A stretch of DNA of 33,023 bases from the NCBI GenBank assembly GCA_945900755.1, contig CAMDKS010000033.1:1-33023 (forward strand), given 5' to 3'. This document shows, in pieces, positions 17,123 through 25,068 of the stretch. The translations under genes and the position numbers were made by a program. The DNA comes from Bdellovibrio sp. ZAP7. GTDB taxonomy: Bacteria; Bdellovibrionota_B; Oligoflexia; Oligoflexales; RGVZ01. Numbering within the stretch: position 1 is the first letter of the stretch; the number at the start of each line of letters is the position of its first letter. The notes under the pieces were generated by a model. It saw only the letters and a list, made by a program, of their open reading frames with translations. It had not been told where the DNA came from and searched no databases.

Positions 17123-17710
17123 TCATTGAAATAGTGATAGTGCCTTTTTAAGCTCTACCATCGGAAGTCCGATCACAGACGAATGGTCGCCTCCGACTTC
17201 GGTAAATAAATTGCGGCCTTCGCCCTCAATTCGGTAGCACCCAACGCATCCTTGCCATTCACCAGTTGCCACATATTTCTTGACCGCGTCGACGGACATT
17301 GGACCCATAACCATTTGAATATTCACGACAGTTTCGAATACGGTGGCGATCCCTCCATCGGGCCGCACCTCAACCAAGCAAATTCCTGAATGCAGAAAAT
17401 GAGTCCTTCCCTGAAACTCCAAAAGACGTTGGATGGCTTCACTCTCGGTCTCAGCCTTATCAAAACTAATCCCATCTAGGCTCAATACTTGGTCCGCACC
17501 GATGATCAATGCTCCCGCCTCGGACCGCCTAGCCACGTCCAAGGCCTTGAATTCCGCCCGTTTTGCCGCCAATTCTGTGGGAGGCAGCCCTGCTACCGAC
17601 TTTTCGTCACCGAGCGCCGGCGCCACGTCACAGGCGATACCTGCCTCGTCCATTAGCTTTTTTCTAAATGGTGAGGTGCTTGCGAGGACGATTCGTTTTG
17701 ATTTGCTCAT
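17123..17710 (-). CDS. Maf-family nucleotide pyrophosphatase
   Basis: Maf proteins hydrolyse certain (often modified) nucleoside triphosphates to monophosphates and limit their entry into nucleic acids. The 195-residue product starts with ILASTSPFRKKLM-type sequence (SKRIVLASTSPFRKKLM), with the SxSPxR nucleotide site, then GADQVLSLDG, the FQGRTHFLHSGICL segment and the QGCVGCYRIEGEGRNLF run near the end. It resembles the YceF/MafB group more than YhdE, but the substrate cannot be fixed by eye. No good ribosome-binding site precedes ATG 17710. This start codon directly abuts the GTG of the divergent kamA-like gene. Confidence 0.9.
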   Translation of the reverse strand: MSKSKRIVLASTSPFRKKLMDEAGIACDVAPALGDEKSVAGLPPTELAAKRAEFKALDVARRSEAGALIIGADQVLSLDGISFDKAETESEAIQRLLEFQGRTHFLHSGICLVEVRPDGGIATVFETVVNIQMVMGPMSVDAVKKYVATGEWQGCVGCYRIEGEGRNLFTEVGGDHSSVIGLPMVELKKALSLFQ

Positions 17711-19000
17711 GTGAATATGCTTTTATCCGCGTCTATGTTGGATCCATTAATCATTCATTCAAATTCGGCTCGCCCACCTCTTGGGACTCCTCGCGAGGTA
17801 CAAGAGTTTCAAGGCACGGCTTTGCTTCAAGAATCAGAGCCAGAAAACTTCAAGCCCGAGGAGTTTTTGCGCCTTGGCCAAGATCCAACATCTATCACAG
17901 CTCGCGGTGCAAAACTATTCAAGACCGACGTTGAAACTTATATTAACTGGCGCTGGCACATGAAGCATCAAGTGACGACGGCCGCCGAGGCGGCAAAGGT
18001 CATGGACCTAGAAATCGCTGAGCAACAAGGCTTTTCGGAACTGGATCATATTTTTAATGCGGGCGTCACCCCTTATTACATGGGTCTCATGGGAGCCTCC
18101 ACGAAAGATTCTCCGTGCCCCATCCGCCTCCAGGCTCTTCCTCGCTCTGAAGAACTCTCAGACCGCTACGGTATTGCCGATCCGCTCCTGGAAAAAGAAC
18201 ACTCGCCCGTTAAAGAAGTCGTTCATTTATACCCGGACCGCGTGGCTTTTTGTGTGGCTCAGCTATGCCCCGTCTACTGTCGATACTGCTACCGCAAACG
18301 TCGTGACAACGAAGCGGGCCTACACTTTAACCGCACGATCGTGGACCGCGGCATTGCGTACATTGCCTCAAACCCGGCGATTCGTGACGTTCTCATCACG
18401 GGTGGCGATCCGTTTATTGCCAGTGATGCCGCCATCGAAAATTTATTGGCACGAATCCGGGCCATCCCCCACGTCGAGATCATTCGCTTTGGCACCAGAA
18501 CACCCGTCACTCTTCCCTACCGAGTTACCGCAAAATTGGCATCGATCCTCGCCAAGTACCATCCCGTTTATGTGAACACCCATTTCAATTGCCCAGAGGA
18601 ATTGACCCCTGAAGCCAAAGTTGCGGTCGAAAATCTTGTCAATCACGGCATTCCTGTGGGCAACCAAGCCGTATTGCTCAAAGGGGTCAACGATACCTAT
18701 CAACGCATGTTTGATCTGTGCCGAGGCCTCCTTATGATGCGAGCTCGCCCCTACTATCTGTTTCATCCACACAACGTCGAAGGCACCGAGCACCTAAGGC
18801 CTTCTGTCGATGTCGGCTTAGAGATTATGCGTAAGCTTCGAGGCAACATCACAGGCTTTGCCATTCCCACCTATATTATCGACACGCCAAGTGGCAAGGT
18901 GCCAATCACTCATAATTACGTCCTCGGCAGGGACGGTGAAGATCTAATATTAGAAAATCCTCGCGGCGAAATTTGGCGCGAAAAAGGAGTGCTCACATGA
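17711..19000 (+). CDS. KamA-family radical SAM aminomutase-like protein
   Basis: Members use S-adenosylmethionine, a [4Fe-4S] cluster and PLP to move an amino group, as in lysine 2,3-aminomutase, or act as EpmB on elongation factor P. The cluster motif CxxxCxxC is CPVYCRYC, Cys186/190/193. The family NWRW run is at 79-82, VLITGGDPF is in the middle, and a probable PLP lysine is in IIDTPSGKVPITHNYVLG. That loop is shorter than the DAPGGGGK of clostridial lysine 2,3-aminomutase. No epmA or efp is nearby, so the substrate is not assigned. The start is uncertain: GTG 17711 touches maf, and ATG 17735 is an alternative; neither has a clear ribosome-binding site. Its stop overlaps the next gene (ATGA). 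Confidence 0.88.
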   Translation: MNMLLSASMLDPLIIHSNSARPPLGTPREVQEFQGTALLQESEPENFKPEEFLRLGQDPTSITARGAKLFKTDVETYINWRWHMKHQVTTAAEAAKVMDLEIAEQQGFSELDHIFNAGVTPYYMGLMGASTKDSPCPIRLQALPRSEELSDRYGIADPLLEKEHSPVKEVVHLYPDRVAFCVAQLCPVYCRYCYRKRRDNEAGLHFNRTIVDRGIAYIASNPAIRDVLITGGDPFIASDAAIENLLARIRAIPHVEIIRFGTRTPVTLPYRVTAKLASILAKYHPVYVNTHFNCPEELTPEAKVAVENLVNHGIPVGNQAVLLKGVNDTYQRMFDLCRGLLMMRARPYYLFHPHNVEGTEHLRPSVDVGLEIMRKLRGNITGFAIPTYIIDTPSGKVPITHNYVLGRDGEDLILENPRGEIWREKGVLT

Positions 19001-19662
19001 GCCAAGCATCCCAAAACCAAATGACCGGAAATAAAATCGCCATTGTCGCAGGCGCCACCGGATTAGTCGGCAAAGAAATCGTTCGCCAACTTTTGGAAAA
19101 CCCTCAGTACGCCTCAGTGATAGCCTTGTCACGAAGCTCTCAGAAAAATTCAAGCGAAAATCCTAGTGAAAATTCCACTGCAAAATTGAAAACGATTCCT
19201 TATCCCGTCGGAGACGACGTGCTGAAGGGGGACGAGCTCTACTGTGCACTGGGAACCACCATCAAAATAGCCAGGACCCAAGCCGCCTTTCGGGCTGTCG
19301 ACCACGATTTGGTTTTAGACGTGGTGAAAAGAGCTCAAAAAGGCGGTATCCCACGCATCGCCGTCATCAGCTCGGTGGGCAGTGACCCGAACTCTCGAAT
19401 CTTTTACTCCAAAGTCAAAGGCGAGGTCGAACGGGACCTAAGGGCCCTCGGACTTCCTCGCCTGGATATTTATCACCCGTCTTTTTTGCTGGGTCGTCGC
19501 CGCGAGTTTCGTATCGGTGAAATCCTCGGCATGAAAGTCGCAGGATTACTCGCCCCAATGATGAAGGGGAGGTTGGCTAAATATGCTCCGATACAGGTCA
19601 CAGAACTCGCTCGAATGATGATTGCTGGCGAGTTACTGCCTACTCGCCGGCCTTCTCTTTGA
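18997..19662 (+). CDS. Atypical short-chain dehydrogenase, TIP30/HTATIP2-like NAD(P)-binding protein
   Basis: I start at ATG 18997 (221 aa): AAGGAG lies seven nt upstream and the ATG overlaps the kamA-like stop. The Rossmann motif is GATGLVGKEIVRQLL near residue 20, followed by ALGTTIKIARTQAAFRAVDHDLVLDV and ISSVGSDPNSRIFYSKVKGEVE, where YxxxK is present. The HPSFLLGRR run is usual for TIP30-like oxidoreductases. The substrate is unknown. The last seven residues (TRRPSL-like tail) lie beyond a 42-bp block that is repeated exactly at 24080-24121. There, the same frame ends ...ELLPA, so the present 3' end may have been altered by an insertion. The end overlaps the antisense lipoprotein gene by 23 nt. 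Confidence 0.85.
   Translation: MSQASQNQMTGNKIAIVAGATGLVGKEIVRQLLENPQYASVIALSRSSQKNSSENPSENSTAKLKTIPYPVGDDVLKGDELYCALGTTIKIARTQAAFRAVDHDLVLDVVKRAQKGGIPRIAVISSVGSDPNSRIFYSKVKGEVERDLRALGLPRLDIYHPSFLLGRRREFRIGEILGMKVAGLLAPMMKGRLAKYAPIQVTELARMMIAGELLPTRRPSL
19599..19640 (+). repeat. Left copy of a 42-bp exact direct repeat
   Basis: It lies in the 3' end of the SDR gene and encodes TELARMMIAGELLP. It is identical over 42 bp to 24080-24121 in the same orientation; sequence differs on both sides. The two copies bracket about 4.5 kb. Confidence 0.95.
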
Positions 19663-20206
19663 GCATCGCTTGTTCCAGGATTCCGTCACTATTAATGTAT
19701 GATTGACGACATACCGTTAAGCCGTCTCGTAGTCGGCACTCCTGAGAAATGAATGTTGATTCTGTGTCGGTAGGAATAGCGATGTAGTTACCGCTCGTTT
19801 TTTTAAACCCAAGCCAGTAGGTCGTATTCGATGGGAGTTCTTGAATAACGACTCGGCCAGCTTGTTCAAAAAGCATGGATTTGCTTACCTTTGTACTACC
19901 GTTGGCACTAGTAATGAGGACCTCGCTAAGATATTTCCCATCGACTTTAACGACTGGAGAAAAGTACTTAGTGGTCCCTGAGGCGCTAACTAACGTTTTG
20001 CCAGCAAAGAGTTGTGCTACCGATTCAAGAGCTTCCTCGAGTGTGACGCCATCCAAACGCAGACCGCTTTCGCTATGCCTAGGCGCTGTAGAAGCCGAAT
20101 TCGTGGCCTGAACTTCAGAATTTTTGAAGGATGCAGAGGATGCTGTGACATTGCCGCAAGACGCTGTCAGCAATAGAACACAAGTAAGAGACAAAACTGA
20201 TTTCAT
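19640..20206 (-). CDS. Putative lipoprotein with sigma-54 promoter
   Basis: The start is taken at ATG 20206 (188 aa): GGAG lies seven nt before it and it begins a clean lipoprotein signal MKSVLSLTCVLLLTASC with lipidated Cys17. An upstream in-frame start at 20254 would bury the signal. After a Ser/Ala/Thr-rich linker, the domain (about 45-188) is beta-rich and has two Cys (SQECRLRDGLTVCRQSY) suited to a disulfide. No family is recognised. The promoter matches the sigma-54 consensus almost perfectly, so expression should need RpoN and an activator. Its stop codon is made at the edge of the 42-bp repeat, and it overlaps the SDR gene tail-to-tail. Confidence 0.75.
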   Translation of the reverse strand: MKSVLSLTCVLLLTASCGNVTASSASFKNSEVQATNSASTAPRHSESGLRLDGVTLEEALESVAQLFAGKTLVSASGTTKYFSPVVKVDGKYLSEVLITSANGSTKVSKSMLFEQAGRVVIQELPSNTTYWLGFKKTSGNYIAIPTDTESTFISQECRLRDGLTVCRQSYINSDGILEQAMLKEKAGE

Positions 20207-20517
20207 AGCTGCACTCCGAGGGATATGGGTTAAATTAACTAAACTTTGGCACAATCGCCATGACCAAGAGAAGCAAAGACCGTGCCATATCTCTATGGCT
20301 ATGAAGTCAGTTGATTACGTCCAAGTCCCATTTAATGCAACTAATTTTTTTGCCAAAGTGTCGAGTATTTTGATCGCTTTCGAAGGCTGTAGTCTCGCAA
20401 AAAAATGGCAAACAATGGCTGAGTGACAAACATCACGTAATTGATAGCGATTCTCAAGAAAAAAGGATCAAAGAAAAGTATATGTAAATTCAACAGGTTG
20501 CATTAGCCTCTTGAATA
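20207..20517. other. 311-nt intergenic region
   Basis: It holds the leader and sigma-54 promoter of the downstream lipoprotein gene and the trailer of the phosphatase gene. A TTTTGATCG stretch near 20368-20375 and separated arms TTTGCCA/TGGCAAA (about 20349-20355 and 20406-20412) lie where an activator might bind. No gene or clear terminator is seen. Confidence 0.5.
20272..20287 (-). promoter_or_regulatory. Sigma-54 (-24/-12) promoter of the lipoprotein gene
   Basis: Reverse-strand TGGCACGGTCTTTGCT fits TGGCACG-N4-TTGCW at every fixed position, with GG and GC ten nt apart. The start is predicted near 20261, giving a leader of about 55 nt before ATG 20206. Confidence 0.75.
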
Positions 20518-22683
20518 TTAGCCGAGTGTCAACATGATCATGGCTTTATCATCCGGCAAGACGGTGTTTTTTCCAATGGCATTGACCAGTTCAAATATCG
20601 AGTCCAAACTCATGGTACTCCGATTTAATTTGCCGAGCTCTTGAATCAACCTTCGCATTTCGCGAGCGCCATCTAAGCATCCATCACTAAAACAAAGTAA
20701 CGTGTCTCCGATGTCGAGTGAAAACTCATTTGCAGTCACCTGAAAATTTGTGTGCAGGCCCAATGGTGAGCCCCTAGCAGTAGCCATTTTAACACCATTC
20801 TTAGAGATATGAATCCAACCGAGCATTCCGTGAACCACAACTCGGGTCGCACCGTTAGCGTCGATTTCTGCAGCGCAAATGCACGAACTGCATTTGCCAT
20901 TAAATAATTCGAACAGATGGTCATTGAGCTTCTTAACCGTGGATTCTAAGCCGTCTGGATTGGAATCAAACGATTTTAGGTAACTTACAATAGCCGCCAC
21001 TGCCAAGGCTGCCGCAGGGCCCTTGCCTGTGACATCGCCAACAATGAATTTTGTATTCTGCGCGCGGCCTGGCCCAACAAAAATCCAGTCGCCAGCCATT
21101 CGCTCAGCGGCAATGTAACGGCACGCCCAAGTAATGTTTCCGAAAGTTCCCTGGAGTGGATCTGGGAAAAGTGATTTCTGCACAGAAGCGGCGAGGTCTA
21201 GATGACTATCGATTTTTTCCAATTTACTTTCAAGCTCGAGTCGTTGAATGCGCTGCATCGCCATTTCAAATCCGGTGATTGAGGCCATAAAAATAAATAG
21301 AATTAAGTCAAACACCCAGCCAAAATTAACAAGAGAAATTTTAGCGAACTGGATATTCATTGTGTTCGCGATTAAATTTGTTAAATCGACAAACGATAGG
21401 CCAGTGCCAAATACGAGTAGCACAGAAAATAGCACCGCAATTCTCGCTCGGATTATCGACCGTGGATTTGCTGAAAGTGCCGCGGCCATAGAGGCTGCCA
21501 AAAAAACAGAAAATAAATAGACGCATGGCTTCATGAAAATTGCGATGACATCGAGGGTCTTCGTAGCCGTTTGGTATGAAAAATAAAATAGACAAAGAAT
21601 ATTAAGTGTGGTTAAAAACATGAATCCCCATTTCATGAATTTTTCCAAAGCGGGAATTTTTAGCCTAAAAAACGCAGCTACAAACCTGGCTAGATACAAC
21701 AAGGAATAGTTTCGCATGATAAACGCGAGCAAAATTGTTGTTTCACTTTTGAGTCCAAGGCCGACCGAAAACTCAGAGCGTAGAAATAATTCTAGACTTG
21801 ACGAGAGTCCAAAGGCGAGAAGCCATGCCACCTCTTGATTTTGACGAACGATTAGGAAAATGATTGCGAAAACTACGCAAAATGACAATTTTGGCAGTAA
21901 ATAGAGAAGTTGTAAGCTTGTAGAGTTATCCCTTGAGAAAAAGGCAAGGGGCGCCAATTTAGATCTCGGACCAATGAGGATGTCTCCCTTATTTGCAATG
22001 CCCTGATATGGCAGGTCACCAACAGCAGCACGGATCGAAATGCGAACGGTCCCATCGTCGCGAATGTATTGACGCGGTATCGGCGCTAACATGGTCTCCT
22101 TAGTTCCCTGAAATACGAGAGTATCATTCAAATACATATCCCAGGATTCTGCGAACATGATAATCGTGTGCAAACTTATCGGCTCTAATTCGCTACGAGC
22201 GATGATCTCAGGCGGAATTTTGACCGTAGTCCTGTAAAAAATAGGATCTCCAGGCATCCAATCCGGAATCGGAAATTCCCTTAGCGGTAGAACCGCTTGC
22301 CGCCGAAAAAATGAGTGCGGAGTGTCCTCTCGCCTATAGCATGCGTCCGTATCACAGCCTTTGGAAGCGCCGTAGTGAACATCCCATAAAATTTTTTCAG
22401 AAGTTAAATTTACAACGCTCTTGGATTGATAGATCTTGGGAGGCCATTGCCCATATTCATCAAGTCGGATTACAAAAAAAATCACCGCAAATATTATCGA
22501 CGCGGCCGCTGCCGCTAAACCAAAATAATTTGTCGATTTGCTTTCTGCCGCAAGGTGTGGCTCATTTTGTTGGTTAAGTATGGTTTCGATAATTACATTT
22601 GAGCGTGGGAGTGCGAGAACAACCTTTAGTAATTGTTTGGCGGCCAAGTCAATCCAGTTACTTGTCTCCATTTTGCCGTCCAC
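20518..22683 (-). CDS. Multi-pass membrane SpoIIE/PP2C-type serine phosphatase
   Basis: This 721-residue sensor-like protein has a cytoplasmic N tail, one TM segment near 55-73, an extracytoplasmic domain (about 75-255, beta-rich with NDTLVFQGT and ISIRAAVGDLPYQG, resembling 7TMR-DISM extracellular domains), then about seven TM helices to residue 470. A short coiled coil (475-500) leads to a PP2C/SpoIIE domain: LAASVQKSLFP, AERMAGDWI (first metal Asp532), VGDVTGKGPAAALA (Asp550), LLCFSDG (Asp667) and PDDKAMIMLTL (Asp711/712). All acidic metal-binding positions are kept. It likely dephosphorylates a Ser/Thr-phosphorylated partner such as an anti-anti-sigma factor; none is nearby. GTG 22683 follows GGGG, 11 nt after the upstream stop. 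Confidence 0.88.
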   Translation of the reverse strand: MDGKMETSNWIDLAAKQLLKVVLALPRSNVIIETILNQQNEPHLAAESKSTNYFGLAAAAASIIFAVIFFVIRLDEYGQWPPKIYQSKSVVNLTSEKILWDVHYGASKGCDTDACYRREDTPHSFFRRQAVLPLREFPIPDWMPGDPIFYRTTVKIPPEIIARSELEPISLHTIIMFAESWDMYLNDTLVFQGTKETMLAPIPRQYIRDDGTVRISIRAAVGDLPYQGIANKGDILIGPRSKLAPLAFFSRDNSTSLQLLYLLPKLSFCVVFAIIFLIVRQNQEVAWLLAFGLSSSLELFLRSEFSVGLGLKSETTILLAFIMRNYSLLYLARFVAAFFRLKIPALEKFMKWGFMFLTTLNILCLFYFSYQTATKTLDVIAIFMKPCVYLFSVFLAASMAAALSANPRSIIRARIAVLFSVLLVFGTGLSFVDLTNLIANTMNIQFAKISLVNFGWVFDLILFIFMASITGFEMAMQRIQRLELESKLEKIDSHLDLAASVQKSLFPDPLQGTFGNITWACRYIAAERMAGDWIFVGPGRAQNTKFIVGDVTGKGPAAALAVAAIVSYLKSFDSNPDGLESTVKKLNDHLFELFNGKCSSCICAAEIDANGATRVVVHGMLGWIHISKNGVKMATARGSPLGLHTNFQVTANEFSLDIGDTLLCFSDGCLDGAREMRRLIQELGKLNRSTMSLDSIFELVNAIGKNTVLPDDKAMIMLTLG

Positions 22684-22694
22684 AGCGATCCCCT

Positions 22695-23864
22695 TTACTT
22701 GGATTTTGCTATCTGATCTAAGTCATTCTTCAACCAATCTCTTAAACTATTTTGAGTCGCCAAATTTCTCCAGTTTAGAGTCCGGTACTCTAATCCAGAA
22801 AAGTCAGAAGTGAAAAAATATCCGACATTTGGGGTCAAATCATCTGCTAGGTCCTGGACAAGCATCCCTAAATCCGACTTGCAGGATTCAAAGAACACTA
22901 CGTTGAAATGCATCGGTTTACTCGTCACAGTTAGAGTTTGTAAAATGTCACGTTTGCTGGTCCCAACCGCATTTTCTGGAGGAAGCTTTGCAGGCAATTC
23001 AGCAAGGCCGTCTTTTGAAAGGCCCACTTTTTCCAGGCCCTGCTTATCGAGGCCCTCCTTATTGAGGCCCTCCTTATCGAGGCCCTCCTTATCGAATCCA
23101 TCCTTGTCGAATCCTGATGGGCCGATCGGATTAGTATTAGCGACATTTTGGCTTGGCTCGAAAACAGAAGCGACCACTTCAGGCGTGATCATGGTCGATT
23201 CATACCCAATTCGTGGAGTAAGGAATTTGTCAACACTCCCATGGGATTTCAGGTCGAGGGAATACTCAAATTCGGTTGCACGAAAAACTTGGCTTACGAT
23301 GGAAATCGCGGCTTGAAACATTCGATTGTGAGAAAGTGGGCTGTGGTCGTAAAGTTTGTTTGTGTCTTTAATTTCTGCGTATAAACGGGTGATCGCCGCT
23401 GCCTGAGTTTCTGTCAAGTAAGTAAGTTCGCTGCTGGGCAGACAATATGCAATTTTTCCAGAAACTATAGAAGAGTTAGTGAAGAAAATCACTCCGCTTT
23501 TAGATGTGGACCCCGCATTGCAAAGAATTTCTTGTAGGTCCTTCATTTCGTCTTTGACAGCGGAATTAAATTTGTCAAAATCAGCATCAAACTTAGCCTT
23601 TGACCTCCCAATCTGTTTTGCCAAAAGTGGGCGAAGACCTATTGCTCCATCGAAACTCCGAATAAGAGATGCTTTTTCCGAATTATACTTATCCGTAGGG
23701 GCGGGCTCATTTGCATAAAAAATTAGAACTTGAGCTTTATTCGGATCTTTCGTCATGTTTCCAAACGGCTGATGCGGCTGGACACTTTTATCGGCGGAAT
23801 CTTGGGAAACTCGCATACAATTTGTAAAAATTGAGGCAGCTATTGTGATGACAATAATTTTCAT
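22695..23864 (-). CDS. Putative caspase/clostripain-like lipoprotein with pentapeptide repeats
   Basis: The 389-residue product has a hydrophobic N terminus ending at Cys16 (SIFTNC), a likely but non-ideal lipobox. Residues 40-210 include VLIFYANEP, GVIFFTNSS and SLDLKSHGS, where His208-Gly looks like the caspase-fold catalytic His. Near the C terminus NVVFFESCKSDLGML places Cys328 at the end of a hydrophobic strand, followed by VGYFFTSDFSGLEYRTLNW, as in clostripain-like (C11) peptidases. The two parts are separated by a 5-residue repeat (251-288, GFDKD, GLDKE and variants). The His/Cys assignment is inference from pattern, not homology search. It precedes the SpoIIE phosphatase by 11 nt as one operon. 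Confidence 0.65.
   Translation of the reverse strand: MKIIVITIAASIFTNCMRVSQDSADKSVQPHQPFGNMTKDPNKAQVLIFYANEPAPTDKYNSEKASLIRSFDGAIGLRPLLAKQIGRSKAKFDADFDKFNSAVKDEMKDLQEILCNAGSTSKSGVIFFTNSSIVSGKIAYCLPSSELTYLTETQAAAITRLYAEIKDTNKLYDHSPLSHNRMFQAAISIVSQVFRATEFEYSLDLKSHGSVDKFLTPRIGYESTMITPEVVASVFEPSQNVANTNPIGPSGFDKDGFDKEGLDKEGLNKEGLDKQGLEKVGLSKDGLAELPAKLPPENAVGTSKRDILQTLTVTSKPMHFNVVFFESCKSDLGMLVQDLADDLTPNVGYFFTSDFSGLEYRTLNWRNLATQNSLRDWLKNDLDQIAKSK
23001..23114 (-). repeat. 15-bp tandem repeat coding for a pentapeptide array
   Basis: About seven and a half units of a 15-bp sequence (plus-strand core GAGGCCCTCCTTATC) encode G-F/L-x-K-x pentapeptides. The middle units are almost identical at DNA level, so copy number could change by slippage without breaking the frame. 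It forms a charged linker between the predicted His and Cys halves of the host protein. Confidence 0.85.
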
Positions 23865-24152
23865 AAGAATCTCCTAGAACAATTTACAGGGCTGCTTTTG
23901 TATAAGCTCCATCGGCAGGTCCTTGTATAAACTTAACCAATTTAATATAAGCCTTTAATTACTTGGCGTTGCACTGCGTACTTAGAATGTTTTGGGGGGA
24001 ATGTTTGGGGGGGAATGAGTTTGTCAGGAATAACAGATCCTGCAATCGTTATTTCGACCGTAGAGTTGATGGCCCTGTACACAGAACTCGCTCGAATGAT
24101 GATTGCTGGCGAGTTACTGCCAGCCTAAATACTTTTTAGATCTCTCTCATCG
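23865..24152. other. 288-nt region with a remnant gene end
   Basis: It contains the leader of the caspase-like gene, two G-rich runs (about 23992-24013) and the right copy of the 42-bp repeat. A 37-codon frame from ATG 24015 to TAA 24126 runs through the repeat and ends TELARMMIAGELLPA. It is best seen as a remnant of the SDR gene's 3' end joined to unrelated sequence rather than a working gene. Confidence 0.5.
24080..24121 (+). repeat. Right copy of the 42-bp exact direct repeat
   Basis: Identical to 19599-19640 and in the same orientation. Here the encoded SDR C terminus ends naturally with Ala and a TAA (24126-24128), so this copy may keep the original downstream junction of the SDR gene. 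Confidence 0.95.
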
Positions 24153-24956
24153 TTACTTTTGACATATTTTCTTTATTAGTACCAAGAACTCCTGATTGCC
24201 TTCAACCCAGCCAAAATCGTGGCAATTCCTCTGTGTTTGCCGCGCTTCCTCCAATGTTACCTCTTCTGGTTTTTTTACATCTGCCACCATCGCATCATAA
24301 TCATCACAAGGTTGACTTCCGCCCCAACTATTTTTTCGTGTATCCCAAAAACCATCATCTCTCGTTGTCGCCGCTAACTTCCCTTCATTGAATCTGTCTA
24401 AACCTGTCTCCTTTTTGCACTCTGCTGCAACTGTTTGACCCAAGGTCGGCTCTAATCCAACACCAGTGTTAGGGGTGGTACTGACCTCTTTCAACCAATA
24501 TTTAACACCGTCTGGGTCCGTGGGAGTAAGTTTAATACTGACCTTAGGACTTTCTTTCGTTAGCTCTTCCTTCGAAAGGTTCTCAGTGTCTGTTTGTGAG
24601 ACAAGTAGCGCCTTACTATCGCCACCGATGTAGCTCATGGAAATTATATAGCTGCAATTTCTTGCCACTTTAACGCTTTCGATGCTGGTCGAGTCCCATT
24701 TGACGCTCTCTAGGGTTTTGTCGACGCTGTCCTGTTCGTTATCGCACTTTGTAGACTTGATTTTAATTTGAAACGTCAAGCTCTTCATCAGAGCGTCCCT
24801 TTCCTCTGCTGTTGCCGGCCCGTTCATAAGCGCCTTAAGATCAATGGCTCCAATGGTGACGGTCTTAAGCTTTGCGCCTCTTAAATTTTCTTGTTTGATT
24901 GGATTACAACCAGCCAGTACAACAACTCCAAGTGCAATTTTCAACATTGTAGACAT
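24153..24956 (-). CDS. Putative lipoprotein (267 aa) with sigma-54 promoter
   Basis: The signal MSTMLKIALGVVVLAGC has a good lipobox (LAGC, Cys17), so a lipid-anchored envelope protein is predicted. GGAG lies six nt before ATG 24956. The mature part is rich in Lys, Asp and Thr and has several Cys (CDNEQD, ARNCSY, AAECKKE, QPCDDY, RNCHDF, KKICQK), perhaps three disulfides. It ends with a short domain HDFGWVEGNQEFLVLIKKICQK. No family is recognised. A strong sigma-54 type promoter with an upstream repeat cluster lies before it. It sits just outside the 42-bp repeat and may be the SDR gene's original convergent neighbour. Confidence 0.75.
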   Translation of the reverse strand: MSTMLKIALGVVVLAGCNPIKQENLRGAKLKTVTIGAIDLKALMNGPATAEERDALMKSLTFQIKIKSTKCDNEQDSVDKTLESVKWDSTSIESVKVARNCSYIISMSYIGGDSKALLVSQTDTENLSKEELTKESPKVSIKLTPTDPDGVKYWLKEVSTTPNTGVGLEPTLGQTVAAECKKETGLDRFNEGKLAATTRDDGFWDTRKNSWGGSQPCDDYDAMVADVKKPEEVTLEEARQTQRNCHDFGWVEGNQEFLVLIKKICQK

Positions 24957-24995
24957 ATTTTTCTCCGAGGGTTAAAGGGTTACTGCTACATACCA

Positions 24996-25012
24996 AGCAA
25001 TCCCTGTGCCAA
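24996..25012 (-). promoter_or_regulatory. Sigma-54 (-24/-12) promoter of the 24153-24956 lipoprotein
   Basis: Reverse-strand TTGGCACAGGGATTGCT has GG and GC ten nt apart and matches TTGGCAC-N5-TTGCW. The start is predicted near 24985, a leader of about 29 nt. Confidence 0.75.
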
Positions 25013-25068
25013 AGTTCTAAGCGACTAATATCATTTGAAACTGCTTGAAGATGCCTATGAAAATGGCC

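Noticed and set aside
20349..20412. Separated arms TTTGCCA/TGGCAAA
   Set aside because: Short arms about 50 nt apart next to A/T runs are likely by chance; no stem of useful stability is seen.
24015..24128. Short frame MSLSGITDP... ending TELARMMIAGELLPA
   Set aside because: The second half is the copied end of the SDR gene, and the only candidate ribosome-binding G-run directly touches the ATG; a remnant is more likely than a small gene.
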